A DNA stretch of 64,000 bases from Spinacia oleracea (lineage: Eukaryota; Streptophyta; Magnoliopsida; Caryophyllales; Amaranthaceae). Of the stretch, positions 1 through 8,666 are shown in pieces. The stretch lies in contig NC_079491.1 in the NCBI RefSeq assembly GCF_020520425.1, positions 30,309,449-30,373,448 on the forward strand, given 5' to 3'. The notes below the pieces were generated by a model. That model was not told the DNA's origin and did not search any database. It worked only from the letters and a program-made list of their open reading frames with translations. Every line of letters begins with the position of its first letter. Position 1 is the stretch's first letter. The translations under genes were made by a program, and so were the position numbers.

Positions 1-98
1 CTGTCAGGATTCAGTTCGTTGTTAAACCCCCCCCCCCCCCCCCCCCCCCCGGCGGCCCGTTGCATGTGTTTTTTGCTGAGAATTATCTTCCCATATAC
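1..98. other. Intron flank with 24-C homopolymer
   Basis: This short flank lies outside the left LTR of the first retroelement and ends in TATAC, the left target-site duplication. It holds an uninterrupted run of 24 C at 27-50 followed by GGCGGCCCG. No coding signal is seen. By position it should belong to the intron of the + strand gene whose last exons start at 5536. A C run of this length may be a real microsatellite or an assembly or base-calling artefact. Confidence 0.5.
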
Positions 99-459
99 TG
101 CTAAGAAGAATTAACCTGTCAATCAAAATCACACAGAGAAGAATAGGGAAAATTTATGATAACTTGTATTAACTGATCAGAGTAACCAATTAATTACAAG
201 TAGCCACACTTCGAGGGGTGGGTTTCCTCCAAAAAAAAAAGATAGGACTAAACAATATTCTCAATGCCCCTCTCTATTACATGTATCTCCTTATTTATAG
301 TTGTGCTACCAAGAAGGCTTGCAGCTTACTCCTCTTGCATAAAAAACTCTGGTGATAAGGCCTTCTAACAACTTTCCGTTACTATTCTGCCCCTCCACAT
401 GTGTTTCCTTTCTTGCCCTCTTCCTAGCATATGTGATCGTAATAGGTGGATGCTTAGCA
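99..459 (-). repeat. 3' LTR of the chromovirus
   Basis: It matches 5088-5459 with substitutions and small indels. Termini are TG...CA when read on the - strand (TGCTAAGCATCC start). The purine-rich stretch just inside it, at about 460-472 on the - strand (TTGGGTGGGGTAA), is the likely polypurine tract. Confidence 0.9.
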
Positions 460-1690
460 TTACCCCACCCAAACTGCCACCTTGTCCTCAAGGTGGAAAG
501 AAGGAAACCGGTAAGAGATATTAGCCATGTCTTCCCAAGTGACCTCAAAGTCCTGGAGTCCTTTCCACTTAGTCAATACATCAGTTCTGGTTGGGTCAGC
601 AGTGTGCTTGACTCTTAACATAGCTGGTTCCACCTCCAAGGTGAGGTCAGCAGACCACTGTGAAGGGACAGTAGCAGACACAGGGACCGCCCCTACAACA
701 GCTTTCAATTGTGAAACGTGGAACACAGGGTGTAGGGCCTGAGCTTCAAGAATACCTTATCCCCCTTGTTGAAATTGACCTCCCTACGTGTAGCATCCTC
801 CACCTGCTTCATCTTGTGTTTGGGCTCTTAGTAAGTGTCCTTTGAGGTCATCAAGGATGCCATCCCTCTCTAGCAATTGTTCTTCCAAGGATGCCATAGC
901 TGTAGTAAGGTGGGAGGGTCTCTACCATATAAGGCCTTGAAAGGAGAGTGCAGTGGGTAGAAGTGTGAACGGACGTGTTATGGCAATACTGAGCCCATGG
1001 TAACCATTTGGCCCAACTCTTAGGAATGTCATTAATGAAACATCTGAGATAGGATTCCATACCCTTGTATACCACTTCTGTCTGCCCGTCTGGTTGGGGA
1101 TGATAAGTAGTACTACGGTGAACGGTGAAGAGCAGTGCCTTGCTACTTGAAAACCTCTTTTCAAAACAACCTCAGAAATATCTTATCCCGGTCATACACA
1201 ATAGTGGATGGAAACCCGTGCAACCGGACAACTTCACTTATGAATGTGGAGGCTACCTGAGATGTCGTGTATGGGTGTTTAAGCCCTACAAAGTGAACAT
1301 ACTTGGTGAGTTTGTCTACCACCACCAAGACGAGTCAAACCCCATGGATTTAGGGAGACCCTCCACAAAATCCATGGATATGTCCTCCCAAACCTTATCT
1401 GGAATGGAAAGTAGTTGTAAAAGCACAGCGCGGCTGGGAGTTGATGTTTTCTGGCAAACAACACAAGCTTGAACATAGGTAGCTCCATGTTTCCTCGTGC
1501 CCGACTAGTACCATTCTTGTGCTAATCGTTGATAAGTCTTGAATTCCCAAGAGTGGCTTCCCATGGGAGAATTGTGGTATTCATGTAATAAGGTAGACAC
1601 AATGGTAGAATTCTTGGGTAGGACGATTCTGCCTTTGAACTTGAGTACTACACCTTCCACATAGAAGCCCCTTAGGCACCTGTTTCCCCT
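460..1690 (-). pseudogene. Chromovirus integrase C-terminus and chromodomain, degenerate
   Basis: Fragments of the C-terminal half of gypsy integrase lie here in different frames. The fragment at 851-1075 resembles the region after the integrase core (WAKWLPWAQYCHNTSVH). The fragment at 460-726 has a chromodomain-like stretch, VLTKWKGLQDFEVTWED, followed by FHLEDKV at the end. In chromoviruses this domain sits at the integrase C-terminus and biases insertion through binding of histone marks. Several frameshifts and stops separate the pieces, so no functional protein is expected. Confidence 0.75.
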
Positions 1691-1709
1691 CCAAGTAAGC
1701 CTTGGTTAA

Positions 1710-2773
1710 CTATTGTATCAAGGCCAACAAGGCATCTTGCTGGATCACAGTGTGTATGGTCGACCAATCTACCTCACAAGTAGTCACCATTGACCCCAAC
1801 TCCTTTGCAGAAGCACCTTTACGGGATAAGGCATCAACAACCTTGTTTGATGCTCCCGGTTTGTAGTGAATATCAAAGTCAAAACCCATAATCTTACTAA
1901 CCCATCTTTGATAATCATTTCCCGCCTCTCGCTGCTCCATGAGATACTTGAGGCTTTATTGACCGGTTCGAATAATGAACTTCCTGCCAAGGAGATAGTG
2001 CTTCCATTTCTTGACAGCAAGCACAATTGCAATCAACTTTTTCTCATAAATGGATTTAAGCCTTGCTCGTTGTCCCAATAGTCCAATACTTTACCGTAGA
2101 AGGCTATTGGATGGCCGTCATGTAGCATAACCGCACCCACACCATACCCTGAGGCATCAGCTTCAAGAATGAATATTTTGTCGAAGTTTGGCATGGCTCG
2201 TGTCTTGTATCCCGCGATGAACTTTCTGTAATACCCAGTCAAACCCAAGAAACCTCTCAACTCTGTGATGTTTACAGGGATGTTCCACTCCATCATGGAC
2301 TGAACTTTACTCTTGTCCACGGACACCCCATCTGCTGAGATTATATGGCCTAAATAGGCCACACTTTGCTGACCAAAATCGCATTTCTTTGCTTTGGCAT
2401 AGAGCTGATGTGTGGCTAGCAGTTCCAACACAATGGAAAGATGTTGTTGGTGCTCCTCTTCACTCTTGCTGTAGATTAATATATCGTCAAAGAACACTAA
2501 GACAAACTGCCTCAAGTACGACCTAAACACATCATTCATGAGAGCTTGAAAAGTTGCGGGGGCATTCGTGAGTCCAAAAGGCATTACGAGGAACTCATAA
2601 TGCCCGTCATGTGTTCTAAACACTGTTTTTGCCACATCCTCCTTTCTCACCTTGATTTGGCGATAACCAGATTTTAAATTAAGCTTAGAGAAAACTTTAG
2701 ACCCATGTAATTCATCCAACAATTCATAAATTACTGGGATATGGTATTTTTCCGGTAATGTGACTTTATTCAA
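1710..2773 (-). pseudogene. Chromovirus reverse transcriptase / RNase H, degenerate
   Basis: A 246-codon frame (2033-2773) covers the RT core: [20 protein letters not shown], the catalytic box FFDDILIYS, and the palm/thumb [13 protein letters not shown]. The RNase H tail continues out of frame at 1710-1940 ([25 protein letters not shown]). In motif A the first catalytic aspartate, expected in the LDLKSGY context, is asparagine (KLNLKSGY, codon AAT), so the enzyme would be inactive even if the frame were continuous. The 3' part of RNase H is separated by a frame change near 2033. Confidence 0.85.
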
Positions 2774-3030
2774 GGCTCTATAGTCAACACAAAACCGCCA
2801 TGACCCGTCTTTTTCTTCACAAGTAACATCGGGCTTGAGAAAAGGCTAGATGATATCTGAATAATGTCTGCGTTCAACATATCGTGCACAAGCTTTTCGA
2901 TCTCGTCCTTTTGGTATTGAGGGTACCTGTACAAATGTACACACTCACTGGGTCTGTCCCATCCTTGAGCACAATAGCATGTTCATGCCCCCTACCTGGG
3001 GGCAAGCCATTAGGCATGTTGAACACCTTT

Positions 3031-3231
3031 TCAAAGTTTTCCTGCACCTGTTCTAAGAAGGGTGGGACTGTGGGTAGTGTTGAACTTTTGCCCTTCCAAG
3101 TGGTTGAACTCGATCAAGAACTCTCAAAGTTTTTCAGCATCCGCTCTAAGAAGGGTGGTACTGTGGGTGTGTTGTCTCACTCCCTCATCTGTTCTCCTTG
3201 CCCTTCCAAGTGGTTGAACACGATCAAGAAT
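3031..3231. repeat. Imperfect tandem duplication in the protease-RT spacer
   Basis: Positions 3031-3121 and 3123-3231 repeat the same words in the same order: TCAAAGTTTT, CTAAGAAGGGTGG, TGCCCTTCCAAGTGGTTGAA and CGATCAAGAA. The second copy has about 20 extra bases in its middle. It lies between the protease and RT remnants of the dead chromovirus. Confidence 0.8.
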
Positions 3232-3300
3232 TCACTGCCCTCCTTGAGTAAAGTACGAATCATCGCCTTCTATGACACGAGTGACCTTCCCAAATAAGGA

Positions 3301-3797
3301 TCACCTTGCAATTTCATTCAACACGAACTTGAGAGTTTGGGTCTTCCAATTAGTGGTCATTGTACCCAATTTCTCGAGCCACTGAATACCGAAGATGAGA
3401 TCGGAATTGCCTAGAGGTCGTGGAAAGAAATCCTCTACCACCTCAATGCCCTGTAAGTGCAATGGAACGGCATGACGAACCCCTTCCCCTTGGACCGATT
3501 CCCCATTTCCCAATGATACCCAAAAGCTCTCGACAGCGTCAACAGAATGAGTATTTTGTCCACGGTGGTCGTCAAAATGAAGTTATGCGTCGCACTGGGA
3601 TTGATCATGACTACCACCTCTTTTCTGCCGATACGAACCACCTTCTTGATAGTTTTAGAATTGGTCAATCCCATGACAGAGTGTAAAGAAATCTTTGGTT
3701 GGAGAAATTCATCTGCATGACCGTCCGGCGCCTTCAGATTGGGGCCCTTGTCACTCAAGGACCCAAATTCATCATCGTCTCCAACATTAAGCAACAC
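3301..3797 (-). pseudogene. Chromovirus aspartic protease remnant
   Basis: Two overlapping - strand frames carry the retropepsin region. The frame at 3435-3797 holds HSVMGLTNSKTIKKVVRIG...VVVMINPSATHNFIL, where a chromovirus protease normally has D-S/T-G-A at the active site; here it reads NPSATHNF, so the catalytic Asp-Ser/Thr-Gly triad is not preserved. The frame at 3301-3513 carries the flap and C-terminal part (LGNSDLIFGIQWLEKLG). The shift between the two frames lies near 3440-3510. Confidence 0.7.
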
Positions 3798-3932
3798 ACA
3801 TAGTTCCTTCTTGCTACAAACATGGCAGACACTCCATTTCCCATCACAACGGAAACATAATCCCTTCTACCTCTTGTACTGGAACTCCTTCTCACTTAAA
3901 CGCCGGACCTCGCCGGGAGGCTTGGTGGTGCT

Positions 3933-5016
3933 TTAATTGTGATTGCCGCGTCGGGTAGAGCGTGGAGTTGTGGGTGATGATAACAAAGTTGAAGTACTAT
4001 TATAAGAAATGTGGCCAGATATAAAAGAGTTTGAGTTAGAAAATTGACCCACTTTACTACTGGATGTGTTCGGCCCAATTCGTTTGCTCAGCGCATAGTT
4101 CATTTTATCTTCTACTTTGACAGTCAGGTCCATTGCATGGTCTAATGAGGTCGGTCCATGTAACCTTACCTCAGCCTTCATTTCATCTTTAAGATCGTTA
4201 ATGAACTGACCCTTCGCCACCGCCCCTGGAATGTCGTCTAAGGGCGCAATCAACTCAATAAATTTATGCCGGTATTCCACCACCGTTCCCGTCTGGCGGT
4301 GTTCCGTGTTCCAACCACTGCTCATGCAAAGACCCACCAGAAACCTCCCTAAACCTTCTCAACACCATCTTCTTAAGTTCATCCCGCCGGTCCAGAGGAT
4401 GTTGGTTCTCCCATTGGAACCAAGCCAATGCGTCGCCTTCAAGCGCCACCACTGCCGCATCTAACTTCTCCTCCTCACTGAACGATAAAACCCAGAAAAC
4501 TTCTCGGCACGCAAGATCCAACCATCTGGGATCGACCCTTGAAATTGCGGTAGGTCAATTCGTTTGAAACGCCGGTTGGTGTTTTCGCCACCGCCACCGC
4601 CGCGACTCGACGAACTTCTGAGATTGAACGGCCCTCTGGACCCGTCCACAAACAAGTTGTCTCCCAGATCTTGATAAGTGTCATCCTGGTTCAGTGGTTC
4701 GCCACTTGATGTTCCAACTAGCCGTCGGCGTGGGACGAAGGGTGGAGAGAGATGATCAGACCTCCGCCTGGAACTTAGCTTGGTTGCTCCTGATTAGTGC
4801 TAGCGTTCCCTCAACATTCTCCCTGGTCCGGTCAATCCTTCCTTCCAACCGGTAACTCGCGATGTCAAGCTCCTCCTTACTCTTCTGGATAGCTTGCTCG
4901 ATGCCGGCAGCGATCTGATCAGCCATGGTCTGCTTCACCGTCTCCATAGCTGAGATTACCGAAGAGGAAATCTGATCAGCAATGGGAGATTGTAAACTCG
5001 CCAAACGAGTCTGCAT
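3933..5016 (-). pseudogene. Chromovirus gag remnant
   Basis: Pieces of gag lie in three frames. 4756-5016 is a helical N-terminal region rich in Ala/Gln/Glu. 4264-4521 contains the capsid core motif of plant gypsy gag (LDAAVVALEGDALAWFQWE and RRFREVSGGSLHEQW). 3933-4337 continues with RQTGTVVEYRHKFIELIAPLD...FINDLKDEMKAEVRL. These are recognisable retrotransposon-gag signatures, but frameshifts near 4300 and 4500-4700 break the reading frame. Confidence 0.75.
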
Positions 5017-5072
5017 TTCAGCCGTCTGTTGTTGCTGGTGGTGCCATAGTAATTAGTAATCAGGAAGGTACT

Positions 5073-5084
5073 GTTGTGATACCA
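5073..5084 (-). other. Primer-binding site of the chromovirus (initiator-Met tRNA type)
   Basis: Read on the - strand, TGGTATCACAAC lies three bases inside the 5' LTR. It matches the start of the plant initiator-Met tRNA primer-binding site (TGGTATCAGAGC) with two mismatches. Confidence 0.75.
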
Positions 5085-5087
5085 CTT

Positions 5088-5459
5088 TGCTAAGAATTAA
5101 CTTGTCAATCAAAATCACACAGAGAAGAATAGGGAAAATTTATGATAACTTGCATTAACCGACAGAGTACCCCAATTAATCACAAGTAGCCATACTTCAA
5201 GGGGTGGGTTTCCTCCAAAAACAGATAGAACTAAACAATATTCTCAATGCCCCTCTCTATTACATGTATCTGGTTATTTAAGTTGTGCTACCAAGAAGGC
5301 TTGCAGCTTACTCCTCTTGCATAACAAACTCATAACAAACTCTGGTGATAAGGCCTTCTAACAACTTTCCGTTATTGTTACTATTCTGCCCCTCCACCTG
5401 TATTTCCTTTCTTGCCCTTCTTCCTAGCATATGTGATCGTAATAGGTGGATGCTTAGCA
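5088..5459 (-). repeat. 5' LTR of the chromovirus
   Basis: Partner of 99-459. It has some small insertions relative to the other copy (for example an extra CATAACAAACT near 5325-5340). It is followed immediately by the TATAC duplication at 5460-5464. Confidence 0.9.
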
Positions 5460-5535
5460 TATACATCTGCATCTTTGTATATTTTTGTATCATAGTATTG
5501 ATATACGAAGTACATGATTTTGTTATGCATTTTCA

Positions 5536-6151
5536 GTACATATCCTGAAATCAACGTCTTTTTTTATTGTCGTGAAAATGCAGCTCTTGAGGCCTGTAAT
5601 AGTGTTCGTTGTTCTTTCAAAGTTCGTGTGCTTGAGGAAGGTGACCCCATGATGAGCTCCATTTCAATCAAAGGTATAATTTCTATGTTGGCATTTTATC
5701 TCTTGATGTGTAGCTCTATGCACTCACTTTTTTGCATGTACCATGCCAATCAGATCATTCAGTGTAATTATAGCTACGGAGTACGAGTACTAGTTTGGTT
5801 CACCTAGAATAGAACCTACTGTTCTAAGATATGGAGTAGAATCTAAAATTATGATAGATAATTGAGAATCATTGGGAATGTTCTTCGGGTGTAAGTATTT
5901 TGTTGGGGGAAATGATGTGATATTATGTGCTGAATATGTTCATGCTAATTTTAGACTTGGATCCACCTCGGCAAAGACCAAAAACATCAGCTCGAACCGC
6001 TCAGAGGCTCATTGCTCAAGAATTGGGTGTAAAGTTGCCATCAACCTTTGGGTCTAAAGAGTTGAGGAAGCAAGAAGATGCTAGAAGAAACCGCATAGTA
6101 GCGAGGCAAAATTTGAGAGATGAAGCTTGGGGCCCTGATGATATAAAGTAA
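5536..6151 (+). CDS. 3' exons of an R3HCC1L-like gene (partial)
   Basis: Two exons give the C-terminus of a host protein. The first candidate exon runs from about 5536, after a good acceptor (TATGCATTTTCAG), to 5673 and ends AAAG|GTATAA. The second runs from 5955, after TTTTAG, to the TAA at 6149-6151. The phases join cleanly (one base plus two), giving ...SISIKDLDPPRQRPKTSA and a conserved-looking tail with TAQRLIAQELGVKLPSTFG and RQNLRDEAWGPDDIK. From memory this resembles the C-terminus of plant proteins annotated as R3HCC1L-like (R3H/coiled-coil, putative RNA binding); I could not search it. The 5' part lies outside the window, beyond the chromovirus that sits 76 bp upstream of this exon. 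The start of the first exon is uncertain (an alternative acceptor lies at 5583). Confidence 0.6.
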
Positions 6152-6741
6152 AATGGGGTAATTGAACGAATACTTTGCATGCCAAGTTGTTGTCCTATGA
6201 ATATTGATCCCCCTTATTTTCTATCTAAGTATTAGTTATGATATTCCGTATTATTGCATGCATCCAAAAGGAAAAAGGTCACTATTGTGTAGGGCTTGCT
6301 CCTAGAGCTTGGGTTGTGTAATGTTACCGTAAAAGAATGAGGCTAGTCGACCGGCTTTTTATAGGAAGAGTTGATGACTATCTATGGTGAAATTGGCTTG
6401 TATAATGTTACTACAAAATATTGGAGGAATCAGGGAGGATTATGAAAGAAAAGGTAGATTTGTGTAAAATGTGGAGAGTGTCAGCTAGTTATCCAGTTAC
6501 AAGATTTAGTTACAGGATATGGTAATCCTAACAGAATGGGTGTCTACATGATAATGTTTTTTTAAAGAAAGATTATGCATACTTGCAGCTGAGGAAGAAT
6601 GAGCAACTGAGCATTATTTCCAACATGCTTCCTTCCTCAGCTGAGCATCGACACTCTGGTGAATACTGGAGCAATTGAAGCTTTGGTTACTGAATTTTAG
6701 CTGAGGAAGCATGTTGGAAACATGTGGCACAACTGTATATT
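6152..6741. other. 3' region of the R3HCC1L-like gene, no further gene
   Basis: AT-rich 3' UTR and spacer without a credible ORF. It contains one imperfect inverted repeat: 6618-6642 and 6699-6719 share TTCCAACATGCTTCCT / AGGAAGCATGTTGGAA with a loop of about 56 bases. Confidence 0.5.
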
Positions 6742-7463
6742 AAAGCATGTACATTGATTGGGTCTTCAGAAGAGTTTTTGGAGGGCTCTCCACTCTCTCT
6801 ACCACTATCTCTCTTCAAAACTTTCTCAAGAACTCAATCCTGAAAACACCCAACATTGGTTGGTTTCTCAAATGAGCTCTCCAATATTTTTTTTACCATT
6901 TGGTGGTCCCATGTCATATTCTTGAATTGTAAATATTAAATGTTAAAAAGTCTTCACTTATCCATAATTAATTGTTTTTTACCCAATGTTACTATTCATT
7001 TTTCAAAGTTACTCTCCACTTTTCAACTAGAATAAACTTTTGGAGGGCTCTTGGGCAAGAGCTATCATGAAGTAATTTAAAAAGATATACACTTTGACCG
7101 GCACATAGTTTAGGAGAGTGAGTTGAATTTATTAAAATAAGATGAAAGTGGGTAGTGGGTGAATTATTTATTATAGTAAAAATATGATGTGAGTAAGTGT
7201 GGGGACCGAAATATTAATATAGTAGGAAGTGGGGACTACTGCCCTCAAAAGGAAGTGGGGACTACAACATGTCAAAAAAGGAAAGTGTATCTCTTTTTAA
7301 AATACGGCCGTTTAAGAAAATTGTGTCTCTTTTTAAAATACGGAGGGAGTACTCAAGAGCCCCTCAATAACCACTCAAGAAACCAAATGTTGGCCAAGAG
7401 CTAGTTCTTGTTGGAGAGCTACTTGGAGATCCACTCCAAAAGTCTCATTGTATATGCCCTTAC
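6742..7463. mobile_element. Putative non-autonomous TIR element
   Basis: The ends are similar inverted sequences: GCATGTACATTGATTGGG on the left, and GGGCATATACAATGAGAC when the right end is reverse-complemented. Both continue with TTTTGGAG and a CTCTCC-like motif. No transposase is seen. The target duplication is not clear, so the superfamily is left open. A smaller TIR unit (7078-7355) lies inside it. Confidence 0.4.
7078..7355. mobile_element. Small MITE nested in 6742-7463
   Basis: The left end TTAAAAAGATATACACTTTG is complementary to GAAAGTGTATCTCTTTTTAA near 7280-7300. The right part repeats GTGTCTCTTTTTAAAATACGG and ends GGAGGGAGTACT, a Stowaway-like terminus. The motif GGAAGTGGGGACTAC occurs twice inside (about 7225 and 7251). 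The left terminus is degraded. Confidence 0.4.
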
Positions 7464-7642
7464 GACATACTCCCTCTGTCCCTTAATACTCGACCTGTTT
7501 TGATCGGATATGTTTGCCAAAACACAACTTTGACCACCAATTTCTTTAACTATATATTATAAAAACTTATAAAAATATTAATATTTTGAAATTATATATT
7601 AAGATGAAGCCAACAATATATTATATACTAACATTTGTTTTC

Positions 7643-7778
7643 GAGTAAATAGGTCTGGAGGTCCCTAAACTTTGCCAAAAGGAGCAGTTAGGTCCCTCAA
7701 GTTTCAAAAGGAGCATTTAGGTCCCTGCGTTTGGATGGAAAACGCTGTTTTTTGTTTTCCGTCACTAACGGCCGTTAA
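7643..7778 (+). repeat. Left TIR of the MULE
   Basis: Inverted match of 13357-13491. It includes GGTCCCTAAACTTTGCC, two further GGTCCCT words about 30 bp apart, and the palindrome TAACGGCCGTTA at its inner edge. Confidence 0.9.
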
Positions 7779-8156
7779 AATTCAATTAAATTAAAAGGAA
7801 ACTAAATAAAAGGCACTAAACGACAAAAAAACAGTTACATTTACCATTTACCAATAATTAAATAAAGGGGAATTCATTTCAGTTAGCTTTTTACAAAAAT
7901 ATAGCCGTTGAGGCTCTCAAAAAACAGAGTATTTAACATTCCATGCACAACAAAACAACAATAAAACACTTAAAAAACAAAATTCTTTCTTCTCCATCTT
8001 CTGCTCTGTGTTTTTTCTCTGTTGCTCCACCATAGCTGACTCTTCTCAACAAAAAGGTATTTTTCTGCCATTTTTTTTAAAATCTTAAGTTAGCTTATTT
8101 TAACAATAATTAAACATATTTAGGAAATAATTATTAAAACGTAATTTATTTGCAGA

Positions 8157-8585
8157 ATGATGAACAGGGCTATCTCTTTGTTCAACAATGGTGATAATGA
8201 ACACCCTAAGAGGTGCTACTGTGGATTCACAGTATCCATTCTAAAGGCATGGACAAAAGAAAATCCTGGAAGGAGGTTCATTGCTTGTCCAGATTATGAT
8301 GTTGAAACAAACAGAAGGGGTTGCATTTTTTTTAGATGGATTGATGAACAAGAACCAACAACTTGGCAAACAATTGTCATACTAGGGTTAATGCAAGATA
8401 AACAAAGCCTTGCTGCTGAAGTTGATAGTTTTAGGACAAAACTTAGTGAAGCTAACAATTATGCAAGGAAGAGGGAGGCAGACTATGTGATGAGCAAGAT
8501 GAGAAGACCTATTAGTGTGAAATGTGAAGTGTGGGTTGTAATCCTAGTGGTTCTGTTTTTTTTTATCTGGTTTGTTTTAAGTTAA
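8157..8585 (+). CDS. GRF-type zinc-finger protein with C-terminal membrane segment (MULE cargo)
   Basis: A 142-aa intact ORF. Residues about 20-63 form a GRF-type zinc finger: CYCGF...NPGRRFIACPDYD...GCIFFRWID, with the conserved G-R-F triad (GRRF) and Cys ligands. This family binds single-stranded nucleic acid in proteins such as topoisomerase III and APE2. A short charged helical stretch follows, and the last about 20 residues are a hydrophobic segment (VVILVVLFFFIWFVL), probably a membrane anchor. A 5' UTR intron is likely: AAAAAG|GTATTT at 8056 and TTTGCAG at 8155, just before the ATG. The gene lies just inside the left TIR and converges on the transposase gene, whose stop is 82 bp away. 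GRF proteins of this layout often accompany plant MULEs; that is recalled knowledge, and its role in transposition is unknown. Confidence 0.8.
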   Translation: MMNRAISLFNNGDNEHPKRCYCGFTVSILKAWTKENPGRRFIACPDYDVETNRRGCIFFRWIDEQEPTTWQTIVILGLMQDKQSLAAEVDSFRTKLSEANNYARKREADYVMSKMRRPISVKCEVWVVILVVLFFFIWFVLS

Positions 8586-8666
8586 GTGGGTTAAGTGGGT
8601 AGGTAAAATGTAATGATCTGCACTAATGAAATGTAATGAAGACTTTAAATTCAATAAAATCTAACC

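Larger units (their letters stand above)
99..5459 (-). mobile_element. Ty3/gypsy chromovirus (Reina-like), decayed, full-length
   Basis: Two direct repeats (99-459 and 5088-5459) starting TGCTAAG and ending CTTAGCA bound the element, and a perfect 5-bp duplication TATAC lies at 94-98 and 5460-5464. Coding order on the - strand is gag, protease, RT, RNase H, integrase, chromodomain, which is the Ty3/gypsy chromovirus order. The short LTRs (about 365 bp) and total of about 5.4 kb fit the Reina type; that lineage call is inference. The frames are broken many times and the LTRs differ at many sites, so this is an old dead copy. It sits in an intron of the gene ending at 6151, in antisense orientation. 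Confidence 0.93.
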
